A stretch of DNA of 64,000 nt from contig CACMIX010000002.1 of the NCBI GenBank assembly GCA_902613855.1, positions 123,998 through 187,997 of the forward strand, written 5' to 3'. Position 1 is the stretch's first letter; the number at the start of each line of letters is the position of its first letter. The notes below the pieces were generated by a model. The model ran no database searches. It was not told the DNA's origin and saw only the letters and a program-made list of their open reading frames with translations. The translations under genes were made by a program, and so were the position numbers. The stretch is from an uncultured Pelagibacteraceae bacterium (GTDB lineage Bacteria; Pseudomonadota; Alphaproteobacteria; Pelagibacterales; Pelagibacteraceae). Shown here one piece after another: positions 19,685 through 29,163 of this stretch.

Positions 19685-20146
19685 ATGTTAATTAATATTA
19701 ATCCAATCTTAAGCCCTGAATTACTTTTTCATCTAAGATCCATGGGACATGGAGAAAAAATAATTTTAGCAGACGCAAATTTTCCAGCAAATACGTCTAA
19801 TAATAGGGTAATAAGATTAGATGGTGTAGGCATTAAAGAAGCAGCTTCAGCAATTCTTTCTGTTTTCCCACTTGATAGTTTTATTGTTTCTCAAGGTGGA
19901 TCCCCAGCTTTAAGAATGGAGGTAGATGATAAACCAGAAGAATTAACAGAAACACATAATGAATTTATTGAAGCAGTAAAAAAAGTTTCTGGTGAAAACT
20001 GGAAAGTTGGTTCAATCTCTAGACAAGATTTTTATAAAGAAGCAAAAAAAGCATATTGTATAGTTACGACCACTGATGCGAGACCGTTTGGATGTTTTAT
20101 TTTAACTAAAGGTGTAATTTTACCTGACGGTAAAGTTTGGACATAA
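19685..20146 (+). CDS. RbsD/FucU family sugar mutarotase
   Basis: NPILSPELLFHLRSMGHGEKIILADANFPA is FucU/RbsD-like. Confidence 0.9.
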   Translation: MLININPILSPELLFHLRSMGHGEKIILADANFPANTSNNRVIRLDGVGIKEAASAILSVFPLDSFIVSQGGSPALRMEVDDKPEELTETHNEFIEAVKKVSGENWKVGSISRQDFYKEAKKAYCIVTTTDARPFGCFILTKGVILPDGKVWT

Positions 20147-20157
20147 ATATTTAAACA

Positions 20158-21069
20158 ATGAAATCTATTTGTATTTTTGGAGTTTTTGTTGCTGACCTAT
20201 GTTTTGTGGGGAGTAAAATTCCTATAAAAGGTCAAACAATTTTAGGCAAAAAACATATAGTTGGTCCAGGTGGGAAAGGGTCAAATCAAGCAATTGCAGC
20301 AGCAAGATTAAATGGAGACATAAGTTTTATTACTAAGATGGGCAAAGACAGTCATTCTGAGATGGCTTTTGATCTTTACCAAGAAGCTGGAGTAAAAACC
20401 CATTCAATTATTCAAGATGAGAAACTCTTTACAGGCGTAGCTGGTATTATGATTGATGAGAATGGAAATAATGCAATTAATATTGTTTCTGGAGCAGCAG
20501 AGCATTTGATTAACAGCGATATTGATAATCATATAGAAACTATCAAAAATTCAGAAATATTTCTCACTCAAATGGAAACTCCTGATGAGACAACAATTTA
20601 TGCTTTGAAAAAAGCAAAAGAAAATGGATGTACTACTATTTTAAATCCTGCTCCAGCACGAAAAATTGATGAAGAAAACTTTAAATTAATTGATTTTTTT
20701 ACCCCAAATGAAACTGAAGCAGAGTTTTATTTAAATAAAAAAATTAAAACTGAGTCAGATATTAAAAATGCAGGTCAGGAATTTTTAAAAAAGGGTGTGA
20801 AAAATGTAATAATTACCTTAGGGGAAAAAGGTGTTTATTTTGCAAATAAGGAAGAAAATTTTTTCCTAAATGCTTTTGAATTAAAAGAACCTGTTCTTGA
20901 TACTACAGGCGCAGGTGATGCATTTAATGGTGCCCTAACTGTTAGTTTAGCAAGTAATTTAGATATTAAAGAAGCTTTAATTTTTGCAAATAAAATTGCA
21001 GGAATTTCAACTACAAAATTAGGTGCAGCTGCGTCAATGCCTTTTACAAAAGATTTAGTTAATTATTAA
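20158..21069 (+). CDS. Ribokinase-like PfkB family kinase
   Basis: GPGGKGSNQAIAAARL and DTTGAGDAFNGAL. Confidence 0.9.
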   Translation: MKSICIFGVFVADLCFVGSKIPIKGQTILGKKHIVGPGGKGSNQAIAAARLNGDISFITKMGKDSHSEMAFDLYQEAGVKTHSIIQDEKLFTGVAGIMIDENGNNAINIVSGAAEHLINSDIDNHIETIKNSEIFLTQMETPDETTIYALKKAKENGCTTILNPAPARKIDEENFKLIDFFTPNETEAEFYLNKKIKTESDIKNAGQEFLKKGVKNVIITLGEKGVYFANKEENFFLNAFELKEPVLDTTGAGDAFNGALTVSLASNLDIKEALIFANKIAGISTTKLGAAASMPFTKDLVNY

Positions 21070-21071
21070 TT

Positions 21072-22067
21072 TTAATTTTTTTTATTTTTTGACATAGACA
21101 AAGCAATTTTAAAAGAATTTAAAATTGGATCTATGTTAGCTTCATTTTTACCTGCAATAGCAAATGCAGATCCATGAGCAGTAGTTGTTACTGGTACAGT
21201 TAATCCACCTTGAACCGTTACGCCTCTATCAAAACCAAAAGCTTTAAGACCTGATTGAAGTGCATCATGGTACATACCAACCATACAATCATGATTTTTA
21301 TTTTTATATGCAACAACAAAAGACGTATCACATGGTAGTGGACCATCTACATTGTATCCAAGTTTTTTTGCTTCTTCTATAGCAGGAATAATTTCATCTT
21401 TTTCCTCTGTACCAAATTCAGCATGTGGATTAAGTGCTTGAATTGCTATTCTTGGTTTCTTAACACCATTTAGCTCCATGACTTCGTTGATTAGTTTAAT
21501 CGGTTTCATAATATTTTCTTTTGTAATATGTTGAGCAACTTCTTTAATTGGAATATGGGATGTTACTCTAGCTGTCCAAAAATTATCAATAACATTAAAT
21601 TCACAACAAAAACTATTTACCTCTAGCTTCTCAGCCATTAGCTGTAATTCATCTGAATGTTTATTTCCCCCAAGTTTTAGACTTGTCTTATTCATTGGAG
21701 CAAAATTAATAGCATCAATTTTTTTTTCTTTTGCAAGAGTTAAAGCTAAATCCAAAGCTTCTAAAACACTTTCACCAGATTCTTTAGATGGTTCTGCTAA
21801 TTTGTAGTTGTGATTTTTTCCCTTTGAAATGTCTAAGAAAAATTTATTCGATTTATTAAAATCAATTTGGTCAAAATTTTCAACTATATCTAATTGATGT
21901 GAAAATCCTGTTATACTATTTCCACTTTCAAATACTTGTTTTTCACCAATGACAACTATATTTGCTTTTTTTGTAATATCATCATTTAAAAGTTTTGAGA
22001 CCAGTTCGGGTCCTATACCCGCAGGATCACCAAGAAGTAGTGCAATGTTAGATTTATTTTCAACCAT
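21072..22067 (-). CDS. PdxA family 4-hydroxythreonine-4-phosphate dehydrogenase-like protein (possibly PdxA2-type)
   Basis: LLLGDPAGIGPELVSKLL, MYHDALQSGLKAFGFDRGVTVQGGL, TTAHGSAFAIAGK. Confidence 0.85.
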   Translation of the reverse strand: MVENKSNIALLLGDPAGIGPELVSKLLNDDITKKANIVVIGEKQVFESGNSITGFSHQLDIVENFDQIDFNKSNKFFLDISKGKNHNYKLAEPSKESGESVLEALDLALTLAKEKKIDAINFAPMNKTSLKLGGNKHSDELQLMAEKLEVNSFCCEFNVIDNFWTARVTSHIPIKEVAQHITKENIMKPIKLINEVMELNGVKKPRIAIQALNPHAEFGTEEKDEIIPAIEEAKKLGYNVDGPLPCDTSFVVAYKNKNHDCMVGMYHDALQSGLKAFGFDRGVTVQGGLTVPVTTTAHGSAFAIAGKNEANIDPILNSFKIALSMSKNKKN

Positions 22068-22136
22068 TTTTTCCTTTACGTCTTGTAGCAGATTATGATT
22101 AAATTATTAAATATAAATTAACAATAGAGGGAAATA

Positions 22137-23111
22137 ATGAAAAAAAGTTTTAAATTATTTTTAGCTGCCGCATTTTTGGTAACTGAATTTTTTGTTGTTG
22201 CACTTCCATTAATGATTACATCTGCAAAAGCAGATGGTCACCCGATTCAAGCAGTTACACACGCTGGTTTTGGTGGTGGAACAGATGTAACTACTAGAAT
22301 GATGTTATTAAGAACTAGAAGGTATCTAAAACAAGATATGCAATTAGTTAATAAAAAAGGTGGAGGTGGAGCTGCATCTATGGATTACATGATGACTCTT
22401 CCAGCAGATGGAAATCATACTTTAACTTGGACTACTGGTCATGCTGTATCAATGGCATTAGGTAAAACTAAAGTTAAATTAAGCGATATGCAACCACTTG
22501 CAAGAGGAACTGATGATCCTCAATTATTCGTTGTTAACTGTAAGAACGATATTAAAGATGCCAAAAAGTTTATAAGTGCACAAAAATCAAAATCATTAAA
22601 GTATGGAACAACACACGTTGGTGGTATTGATGATGTAAGTGCTATTGCTTTTACTAAAAAGGGTAAACTTACAGATCCAACAATTGTAGCTTACAAAGGT
22701 GTAGGACCTATTAAAACTAACCTTATCAAAGGAGATATTGATGTAGGTGTTTTAAATTTAGGTGAAGCTGTTACTGAAATAGAAGATGGTACTTTATGTG
22801 TATCAGTTGTCTTAGCTAGTAACAGAATGGAAAAATTAAATAATGTTCCTACGGCTACTGAATTAGGAATTCCAGTTGTTTTATCTACAGTTAGAGGCTT
22901 TGTAACAAGAAAAGGTGTGCCTGCTGATAGAAAAAAACAATTAGAAGATGCAATGATAAAAGCTATGGAGCATAAATATTTCCAAAGTTTTTTAACTGAT
23001 ATTGGTCTTGATTCAACTAGTGTAGTTGGAGCTGATGAGTGGGGTAAGCAAATGGAAGTTATGCTTGCAGAAATGACTGCTCAACTTAAAGCTTTAGGTT
23101 ACATTAAGTAG
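22137..23111 (+). CDS. tctC: Tripartite tricarboxylate transporter substrate-binding protein (TctC-like)
   Basis: Signal peptide; GFGGGTDVTTRMM, NKKGGGGAASMDYM; followed by TctB- and TctA-like genes. Confidence 0.85.
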   Translation: MKKSFKLFLAAAFLVTEFFVVALPLMITSAKADGHPIQAVTHAGFGGGTDVTTRMMLLRTRRYLKQDMQLVNKKGGGGAASMDYMMTLPADGNHTLTWTTGHAVSMALGKTKVKLSDMQPLARGTDDPQLFVVNCKNDIKDAKKFISAQKSKSLKYGTTHVGGIDDVSAIAFTKKGKLTDPTIVAYKGVGPIKTNLIKGDIDVGVLNLGEAVTEIEDGTLCVSVVLASNRMEKLNNVPTATELGIPVVLSTVRGFVTRKGVPADRKKQLEDAMIKAMEHKYFQSFLTDIGLDSTSVVGADEWGKQMEVMLAEMTAQLKALGYIK

Positions 23112-23136
23112 TTTTAATCAAAGTACATTTTTTAAC

Positions 23137-23643
23137 ATGAATAATGTACGAGATAAAAAAAGGGCAAACAAAAGTTTGCCCTTTTTTTTTAGAACAGAAT
23201 TTAAAGTTTTTTTTACAATTATATTAGTTTCAACGATATTATTAATATCCACTTTCTCATTTGATACTGTACCACCTATTTTAAATAGAGGAATTCAACC
23301 TGCTACGTTTCCAAAAGGCTTGCTTGTCTTGATTATAGTACTAACTTCGATTATCTATTATTTATCTTTTAAAAGACCTTGGAAAAAAGAAAAAAATTTA
23401 CCTAAGCCCTTTTTTTTAACAATTATAAGTTTCGTTTTATTTATAATAATTTCAAAAACTTTAGATTTTTTTCTAGCAATCGCAGTACTGTCAGTTTTTG
23501 TTTCTTATTATTGGGGTGAAAGAAGAATTTTTTATTTATTACTAGTAAGTATAATTTTTCCTTTAGTTGTATTTATTTTTTTTGAAATGATTTTAGGATT
23601 AAGATTTCCTCCTGGAATAATCACTAATCTTTATTACTATTAA
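23137..23643 (+). CDS. tctB: Tripartite tricarboxylate transporter TctB-like small membrane subunit
   Basis: Four hydrophobic segments, located between TctC and TctA; start codon uncertain because a terminator-like hairpin lies in the first codons. Confidence 0.75.
   Translation: MNNVRDKKRANKSLPFFFRTEFKVFFTIILVSTILLISTFSFDTVPPILNRGIQPATFPKGLLVLIIVLTSIIYYLSFKRPWKKEKNLPKPFFLTIISFVLFIIISKTLDFFLAIAVLSVFVSYYWGERRIFYLLLVSIIFPLVVFIFFEMILGLRFPPGIITNLYYY
23158..23190 (+). terminator. Terminator-like hairpin overlapping the 5' end of tctB
   Basis: AAAAGGGCAAAC AAAA GTTTGCCCTTTT (12 bp perfect stem) followed by a T-run to 23190. Confidence 0.75.
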
Positions 23644-23644
23644 G

Positions 23645-25123
23645 ATGGATAATTTAATTTTAATGATGGCTCCTTTGTTTAGTTCAAAGCTGTTATTAGT
23701 TTTGTTATTTGGAACTTTGTTTGGATTAGTTTTAGGAGTTCTGCCAGGTTTAGGACCTACGACAGGTGGTGCATTAATATTACCTTTCACTATGACGCTA
23801 GATCCACTTTCTGCAATTATTTTATTAACGTCTATATATTGTGCAGGAACATATGGAGGAGCTATCACTGCCGTACTTATAAATACACCCGGTACTCCAG
23901 CTGCAGCAGCAACATGTTTAGATGGATATCCTTTGGCTCAAAAAGGTGAAGCAGGAAGAGCTTTAGGTATGGCAACGGTTTCAAGCACAGTTGGTGGTAT
24001 ATTTAGTGTAATCGTATTAGTATTTTTTGCGCCAATATTGGCAAATCTTGCGTATGAATTTGGACAACCTGAATATTTTGCTTTAGCAATTTTTGGTTTA
24101 ACAATGTTGGCTTCAATCGGGGACGGTAGTCCAATAAAAAATTTAATAGCAGGAGCTTTTGGAATTTTAATTTCAACAGTCGGTAAAGATTTCATGACAT
24201 CAATAGATAGATTTACTTATGGCATTAATGAGCTTTCAGTAGGCATAGGATTTATACCAGTTGTTGTTGGATTATTTGCCATAAGCGAAATGTTAACTCA
24301 ATCTACATTACTTGATCAAGTATTTAAGAGAGTAGCCTTAAAAGCTGTAAAACTCCCAACTAAAGATGACTATAAAAAAACTTGGAAAACAATTCTTAGA
24401 TCTAGTGGGATTGGATCATTTATAGGAGTATTACCTGCAGAAGGAGGGACTGTAGCATCTTTAATAGGTTATTCAGAAGCAAAAAGATTTTCAAAAAATC
24501 CAGAGGAATTTGGAAAAGGTTCTGTCGAGGGAATTGCAGGAGCAGAGGCTGCAAATAATGCTGCTACAGGTGGTGCTATGGTTCCTACTCTGGCACTTGG
24601 TATTCCTGGTAGTGCAACTACAGCAGTTATTTTGACAGGATTAATAATACATGGTGTTAGACCTGGACCAGATTTATTTAAAGAACAGCCAGAATTCCTT
24701 TATGGAATTTTTGGAGCAATGTTAGTTGCTAATATTCTATTTTTTATATTTGGTTTTTTTGGTGCAAAAATTTTTGCAAGAATCACTCTTGTACCTAATA
24801 AAATTTTGTGGCCAATGATTTTTGCAGTTTCAGTCTGTGGAACTTACTCATTAAGCCAATCCATAATTGATGTTTGGATAATGTTATTTTTTGGTGTACT
24901 TGGTTTTTTTATGAGAAGATATGGTTTTTCTGTTGTTCCAGTTATTATTGGATTAATTTTAGGTGAACTTGTTGAGGGAACTTTGAGACAGTCAATTGTA
25001 ATATTTGATGGGAACTGGCTAATGTTTTTGACTAGACCAATAGCTTTAACATTTTTTATTTTATCTTTAATTGCACTTGCTTTTCCTTTAATAAGATCAA
25101 AAAAAAATAAAAAAATAATATGA
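23645..25123 (+). CDS. tctA: Tripartite tricarboxylate transporter TctA-like permease
   Basis: GLVLGVLPGLGPTTGGALILPFTM, YGGAITAVLINTPGTPAAAATCLDGYPLA. Confidence 0.95.
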   Translation: MDNLILMMAPLFSSKLLLVLLFGTLFGLVLGVLPGLGPTTGGALILPFTMTLDPLSAIILLTSIYCAGTYGGAITAVLINTPGTPAAAATCLDGYPLAQKGEAGRALGMATVSSTVGGIFSVIVLVFFAPILANLAYEFGQPEYFALAIFGLTMLASIGDGSPIKNLIAGAFGILISTVGKDFMTSIDRFTYGINELSVGIGFIPVVVGLFAISEMLTQSTLLDQVFKRVALKAVKLPTKDDYKKTWKTILRSSGIGSFIGVLPAEGGTVASLIGYSEAKRFSKNPEEFGKGSVEGIAGAEAANNAATGGAMVPTLALGIPGSATTAVILTGLIIHGVRPGPDLFKEQPEFLYGIFGAMLVANILFFIFGFFGAKIFARITLVPNKILWPMIFAVSVCGTYSLSQSIIDVWIMLFFGVLGFFMRRYGFSVVPVIIGLILGELVEGTLRQSIVIFDGNWLMFLTRPIALTFFILSLIALAFPLIRSKKNKKII

Positions 25124-25869
25124 TTAAGTTTGATATAGAAAATAGAGTAGCTGTTGTAACTGGTGGGGCCCAAGGATTTGGTTTAGCAATTACAGAAAGA
25201 TTTATAGAATCAGGAGCAACAGTTGTAATTTGGGATATTGATGAAAATGAAGCAAAAAAAGCTTTAGAAAAAGTAAACTCTAAAAATTTATCTTATCAAA
25301 TAGTTGATGTTAGTGATTTTGGTAAGATTAATGAAAAATTAATCGAAATTGAAAGCATGCATGGAAAAATAGATATTTTTATAAATAATGCAGGTGTGGC
25401 AGGAATAAATACTACAGTTGCAGAATACCCAATAGAAGAGTGGAACAAAGTAATTAATTTAAACCTAAATGCAGTTTTTTATTGCTGTAAAGCAGTAGTT
25501 CCTTTCATGGAAAAAAATAATTATGGGAGAATTGTAAACATAGCATCTATAGCTGGAAAAGAAGGTAATCCTAATGCCAGTGCATACAGTACTTCAAAAG
25601 CTGGAGTAATTGGGCTTACTAAATCACTAGGAAAAGAGCTTGCTCAAAAAAATATAGCAGTAAACTGTGTTACTCCTGCAGCAGCAAAAACAAGGATTTT
25701 TGATCAAATGACTGAAGAACATATCAATTATATGCTTTCAAAAATTCCAAGAAATAAGTTTGCAAAAGTTGAGGAATTAGCATCTTTAGTAACATGGTTA
25801 TCTAGTGAAGAAAATTCATTTTCAACAGCTGCCGTTTTTGACTTAAGTGGTGGTAGAGCTACATATTAA
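25120..25869 (+). CDS. Short-chain dehydrogenase/reductase
   Basis: VTGGAQGFG, NNAG, SAYSTSKAGVIGLTKSLGKE (YxxxK). Confidence 0.9.
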   Translation: MIKFDIENRVAVVTGGAQGFGLAITERFIESGATVVIWDIDENEAKKALEKVNSKNLSYQIVDVSDFGKINEKLIEIESMHGKIDIFINNAGVAGINTTVAEYPIEEWNKVINLNLNAVFYCCKAVVPFMEKNNYGRIVNIASIAGKEGNPNASAYSTSKAGVIGLTKSLGKELAQKNIAVNCVTPAAAKTRIFDQMTEEHINYMLSKIPRNKFAKVEELASLVTWLSSEENSFSTAAVFDLSGGRATY

Positions 25870-25871
25870 TT

Positions 25872-26774
25872 ATGCAAATTGGTATCGATGTAGGTGCAAC
25901 AAAAATAGAAAGTGTTGTCTTAGAACAAAATGGTCAAGAGAAACACAGATCTAGAACGTCGTGTCCCAAAGATTATTTATCAATAATTAATGCTATTAAA
26001 GATATCAGTCAAAAATTAGAAAAAGAATTTAAGATGGAATTACCTATAGGGGTATGTCATCCTGGAATACACTCTCCTCAAACAGGCTTGGTAAAAAATG
26101 CACCAAATTGTTATTGGTTAGAAAAAAAACCCTTTCAAAATGATTTACGTAAAGCACTTGGTAAAGAGGTTTTTTGTGAAAATGATGCAAATTGTTTTGC
26201 GTTATCTGAAGCAATAGATGGATCAGGAAAAAATTACAAAATAGTTTATGGTATTATTTTAGGTTCAGGAGCTGGGGGTGGACTTGTAATTGACAAACAA
26301 ATCATAAGTGGTCCAAATGGAGTAGCAGGTGAGTGGGGTCATAATCAAATTCCATATTTTGCAGCAAAAAAAGAAAATTTTGATTCAAACAATGCTAGAG
26401 AGGCTGAGATTGAAAGTTTTATCTCTGGTCTAGGATTAGCTAAAAGATTTAACAAACTTTATGGAAAAAATTTAAAAACAAATGAAATTTTTGAATTAAA
26501 TCGTAAACATGATTTAGATGCAGAAAGATTTATAGATGATTTCAAGGTAAATCTAGCCATGTCTCTTTCAAGTATTATTAATATTTTGGACCCTGATGCC
26601 TTTATATTTGGTGGTGGGGTTTCGAATGAAATTGATTTTTTAAGTGAAGTCGAGTCTATGGTTAAGAAATTTGTTATAGGAAAAGAATACCAAGGGGTTT
26701 TTTTAAAACCTAGATTTGGTGATGCAAGTGGTGTTAGAGGTGCTGCTCGTCTTGGAAGAATCATTGAAAATTAA
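25872..26774 (+). CDS. ROK family sugar kinase
   Basis: IGIDVGATKIESVVL, CENDANCFALSEA, GIILGSGAGGGLVI, GEWGHNQI. Confidence 0.9.
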   Translation: MQIGIDVGATKIESVVLEQNGQEKHRSRTSCPKDYLSIINAIKDISQKLEKEFKMELPIGVCHPGIHSPQTGLVKNAPNCYWLEKKPFQNDLRKALGKEVFCENDANCFALSEAIDGSGKNYKIVYGIILGSGAGGGLVIDKQIISGPNGVAGEWGHNQIPYFAAKKENFDSNNAREAEIESFISGLGLAKRFNKLYGKNLKTNEIFELNRKHDLDAERFIDDFKVNLAMSLSSIINILDPDAFIFGGGVSNEIDFLSEVESMVKKFVIGKEYQGVFLKPRFGDASGVRGAARLGRIIEN

Positions 26775-26963
26775 ACTTTCAATCCTAAATTGAATTACTA
26801 AGTTAGTATTATATTTTTAACCTAAAAAAAGTAATTAAAATTGAAAAAATTAAATATCAACTTTAGGTTGTAATAAATCTTTTTAATTTACTTTATGTAT
26901 GCAATCTACCTATAGTCTCATTTTATATAAAAACGATAAATAACAAAAAAGGGAAGATAAGAT

Positions 26964-28220
26964 ATGAGAAAATTATTAATCGCTTTGATTGCATTTGCAT
27001 TCACATCTACTTCATCTTATGCAGGACCAAAAATTGAGGTATTGCACTGGTGGACTTCAGGTGGTGAGGCAGCTGCTTTAAAAGTTTTAAAAGACGATTT
27101 TGCTGCTAATGGTGGTGAATGGCTAGACATGCCTGTAACAGGTGGTGGTGGAGACGCTGCTAACGTTGCTTTAAAAGCTAGAATTGTTGCTGGTGATCCG
27201 CCGTCTGCTTCACAAATTAAAGGTCCTACAATTCAAGAGTATGACCAAGAAGGTGTAGTTGCTCCATACAACATAGACTCAATTGCTCAATCTGAAGGTT
27301 GGGATAATTTATTAGATCCTATGATTGCTGCAATTCATAAATGTGAAAATAACAGCGGACCTTATTGTGCAGCTCCAGTAAACATTCATAGAATTGACTG
27401 GATGTGGGCGAATAAAGCTGTATTTGACTCAAATGGTATTTCAGTTCCAACTACATGGGATGAATTAAATGCTGCTGCTGATAAGTTACAAGCAGCTGGT
27501 ATAATTCCTTTTGCTCACGGTGGACAAGCTTGGCAAGATGCTACTGTTTTTGAAGCAGTTGCTATGGGTTTAGGTGGAAACAACTACTATAAAAATTGCT
27601 ATGTAGATCTAAAAGAAAGTTGTTTGAGAAGCGAAACTACAGTTAAAGTTTTTGATCAAATGAGAAAGCTACAAGGTTACACTGATGAAGGTAGCCCTGG
27701 AAGAGACTGGAACGTTGCTACTGGTATGGTTATCGAAGGTAAAGCTGGTTTTCAAATTATGGGTGATTGGGCTAAAGGAGAATTTACAGCCGCTGGTAAA
27801 ACACCAGGTGTAGATTATTATTGTGCTGCAACTCCATCAAATAATGGTTACTTGTATAACGTAGATAGTTTTATTTTCTATAAGTCTAGTGATCCAGACA
27901 AACAAGCTGGTCAAAAATTATTGGCTAAACTAATGATGGGTAAAAACTTTCAAAAAGTTTTCAATCTTTACAAAGGTTCAATTCCAGCTCGTCTAGACGT
28001 ATCAATGGATGAATTTGACAAATGTGCAAAAACATCTAATGCAGATATCAAAACTGCAGGTGCAAAAGGTGGACTAGTTCCAAGTTTTGCTCATGGTATG
28101 GCTCAAGGTAATACTATGAAAGCTGCTCTACAAGATATAATCACAGAACACTTTAATTCTGATATGTCTTCAGTAGACGCTGCAAACGCATTAGCTGATT
28201 CTGTTTTAGCTAATATGTAA
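26964..28220 (+). CDS. Carbohydrate ABC transporter substrate-binding protein
   Basis: Signal peptide; IEVLHWWTSGGEAAALKVLKDDF, VPTTWDELNAAADKLQAAGIIPFAHGGQAWQ. Confidence 0.9.
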   Translation: MRKLLIALIAFAFTSTSSYAGPKIEVLHWWTSGGEAAALKVLKDDFAANGGEWLDMPVTGGGGDAANVALKARIVAGDPPSASQIKGPTIQEYDQEGVVAPYNIDSIAQSEGWDNLLDPMIAAIHKCENNSGPYCAAPVNIHRIDWMWANKAVFDSNGISVPTTWDELNAAADKLQAAGIIPFAHGGQAWQDATVFEAVAMGLGGNNYYKNCYVDLKESCLRSETTVKVFDQMRKLQGYTDEGSPGRDWNVATGMVIEGKAGFQIMGDWAKGEFTAAGKTPGVDYYCAATPSNNGYLYNVDSFIFYKSSDPDKQAGQKLLAKLMMGKNFQKVFNLYKGSIPARLDVSMDEFDKCAKTSNADIKTAGAKGGLVPSFAHGMAQGNTMKAALQDIITEHFNSDMSSVDAANALADSVLANM

Positions 28221-28234
28221 TTCATAAAAAATCT

Positions 28235-28268
28235 AAAGGCCACTTTTAACTAAGTGGCCTTTTTTTTA
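28235..28268 (+). terminator. Rho-independent terminator/attenuator between SBP and permease genes
   Basis: AAAGGCCACTT-loop-AAGTGGCCTTT plus T-run. Confidence 0.9.
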
Positions 28269-28287
28269 ATCAAAAAAAATATTTATA

Positions 28288-29163
28288 ATGTTCAAGTGGT
28301 TGGAAAAAAATTTACCAAAAATTGTAATGGCTCCGGCAGTTGGTCTAATTGGTTGGTTTGTTTACGGTTTTGTGCTTTGGACTTTATATATATCATTTAC
28401 AAATTCAAAAATTTTACCAAAATATGAGTTGTGGGGTTTTGGACAATATGAAAAGTTATGGGCTTCAAGAAAATGGCTCATATCGGTAGATAATCTATTA
28501 GTGTTTACAGCTTTATTTTTAATTTTTTGCATTGTTATAGGAATAATTTTAGCAATTTTTTTAGATCAAAAAATTAGAGCCGAGGGTGTCTTAAGAACAA
28601 TTTATTTATATCCAATGGCACTGTCATTTATTGTTACTGGAACTGCTTGGAAATGGATACTAAACCCAACCCTTGGGATCCAGAAAATGTTTATTGATTG
28701 GGGTTTCGAGAACTTTACTTTTGACTGGTTGGTTAATAGGGAAATGGCTATTTACACCATTGTTATAGCAGGTGTATGGCAATCTGCAGGTTTTGTAATG
28801 GCTTTATTTTTAGCTGGATTAAGATCAGTTGAGGATGAAATTGTTAAAGCTGCAAAAATCGATGGGGCTGGGTTATTTACTGTTTATTGGAAAATATTAT
28901 TACCAATGATGAGGCCAGTATTCTTTACAAGTTTTGTGATTTTAGTTCATATATCTATTAAAAGTTATGACTTAATAGTAGCCTTAACTCAGGGTGGGCC
29001 AGGGATATCGACAACAATGCCAGCTTTATTTATGACACAAGCAGCATTTCACAAAAGTCAAGTAGGATTATCTGCAGCTAGTGCAATGATGATGTTTATG
29101 GCTGTGGCTGCTGTAATCATTCCATATTTATATTCAGAACTAAGGAGAGAAAATGCAAGATAA
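28288..29163 (+). CDS. Carbohydrate ABC transporter permease (MalF/UgpA type)
   Basis: EAA-loop-like VKAAKIDGAGLFTVYWKILLPMMRP; multiple TM. Confidence 0.9.
   Translation: MFKWLEKNLPKIVMAPAVGLIGWFVYGFVLWTLYISFTNSKILPKYELWGFGQYEKLWASRKWLISVDNLLVFTALFLIFCIVIGIILAIFLDQKIRAEGVLRTIYLYPMALSFIVTGTAWKWILNPTLGIQKMFIDWGFENFTFDWLVNREMAIYTIVIAGVWQSAGFVMALFLAGLRSVEDEIVKAAKIDGAGLFTVYWKILLPMMRPVFFTSFVILVHISIKSYDLIVALTQGGPGISTTMPALFMTQAAFHKSQVGLSAASAMMMFMAVAAVIIPYLYSELRRENAR

Noticed and set aside
23599-24195. Minus-strand ORFs opposite tctA
   Set aside because: Antisense to conserved TctA sequence; shadow ORFs
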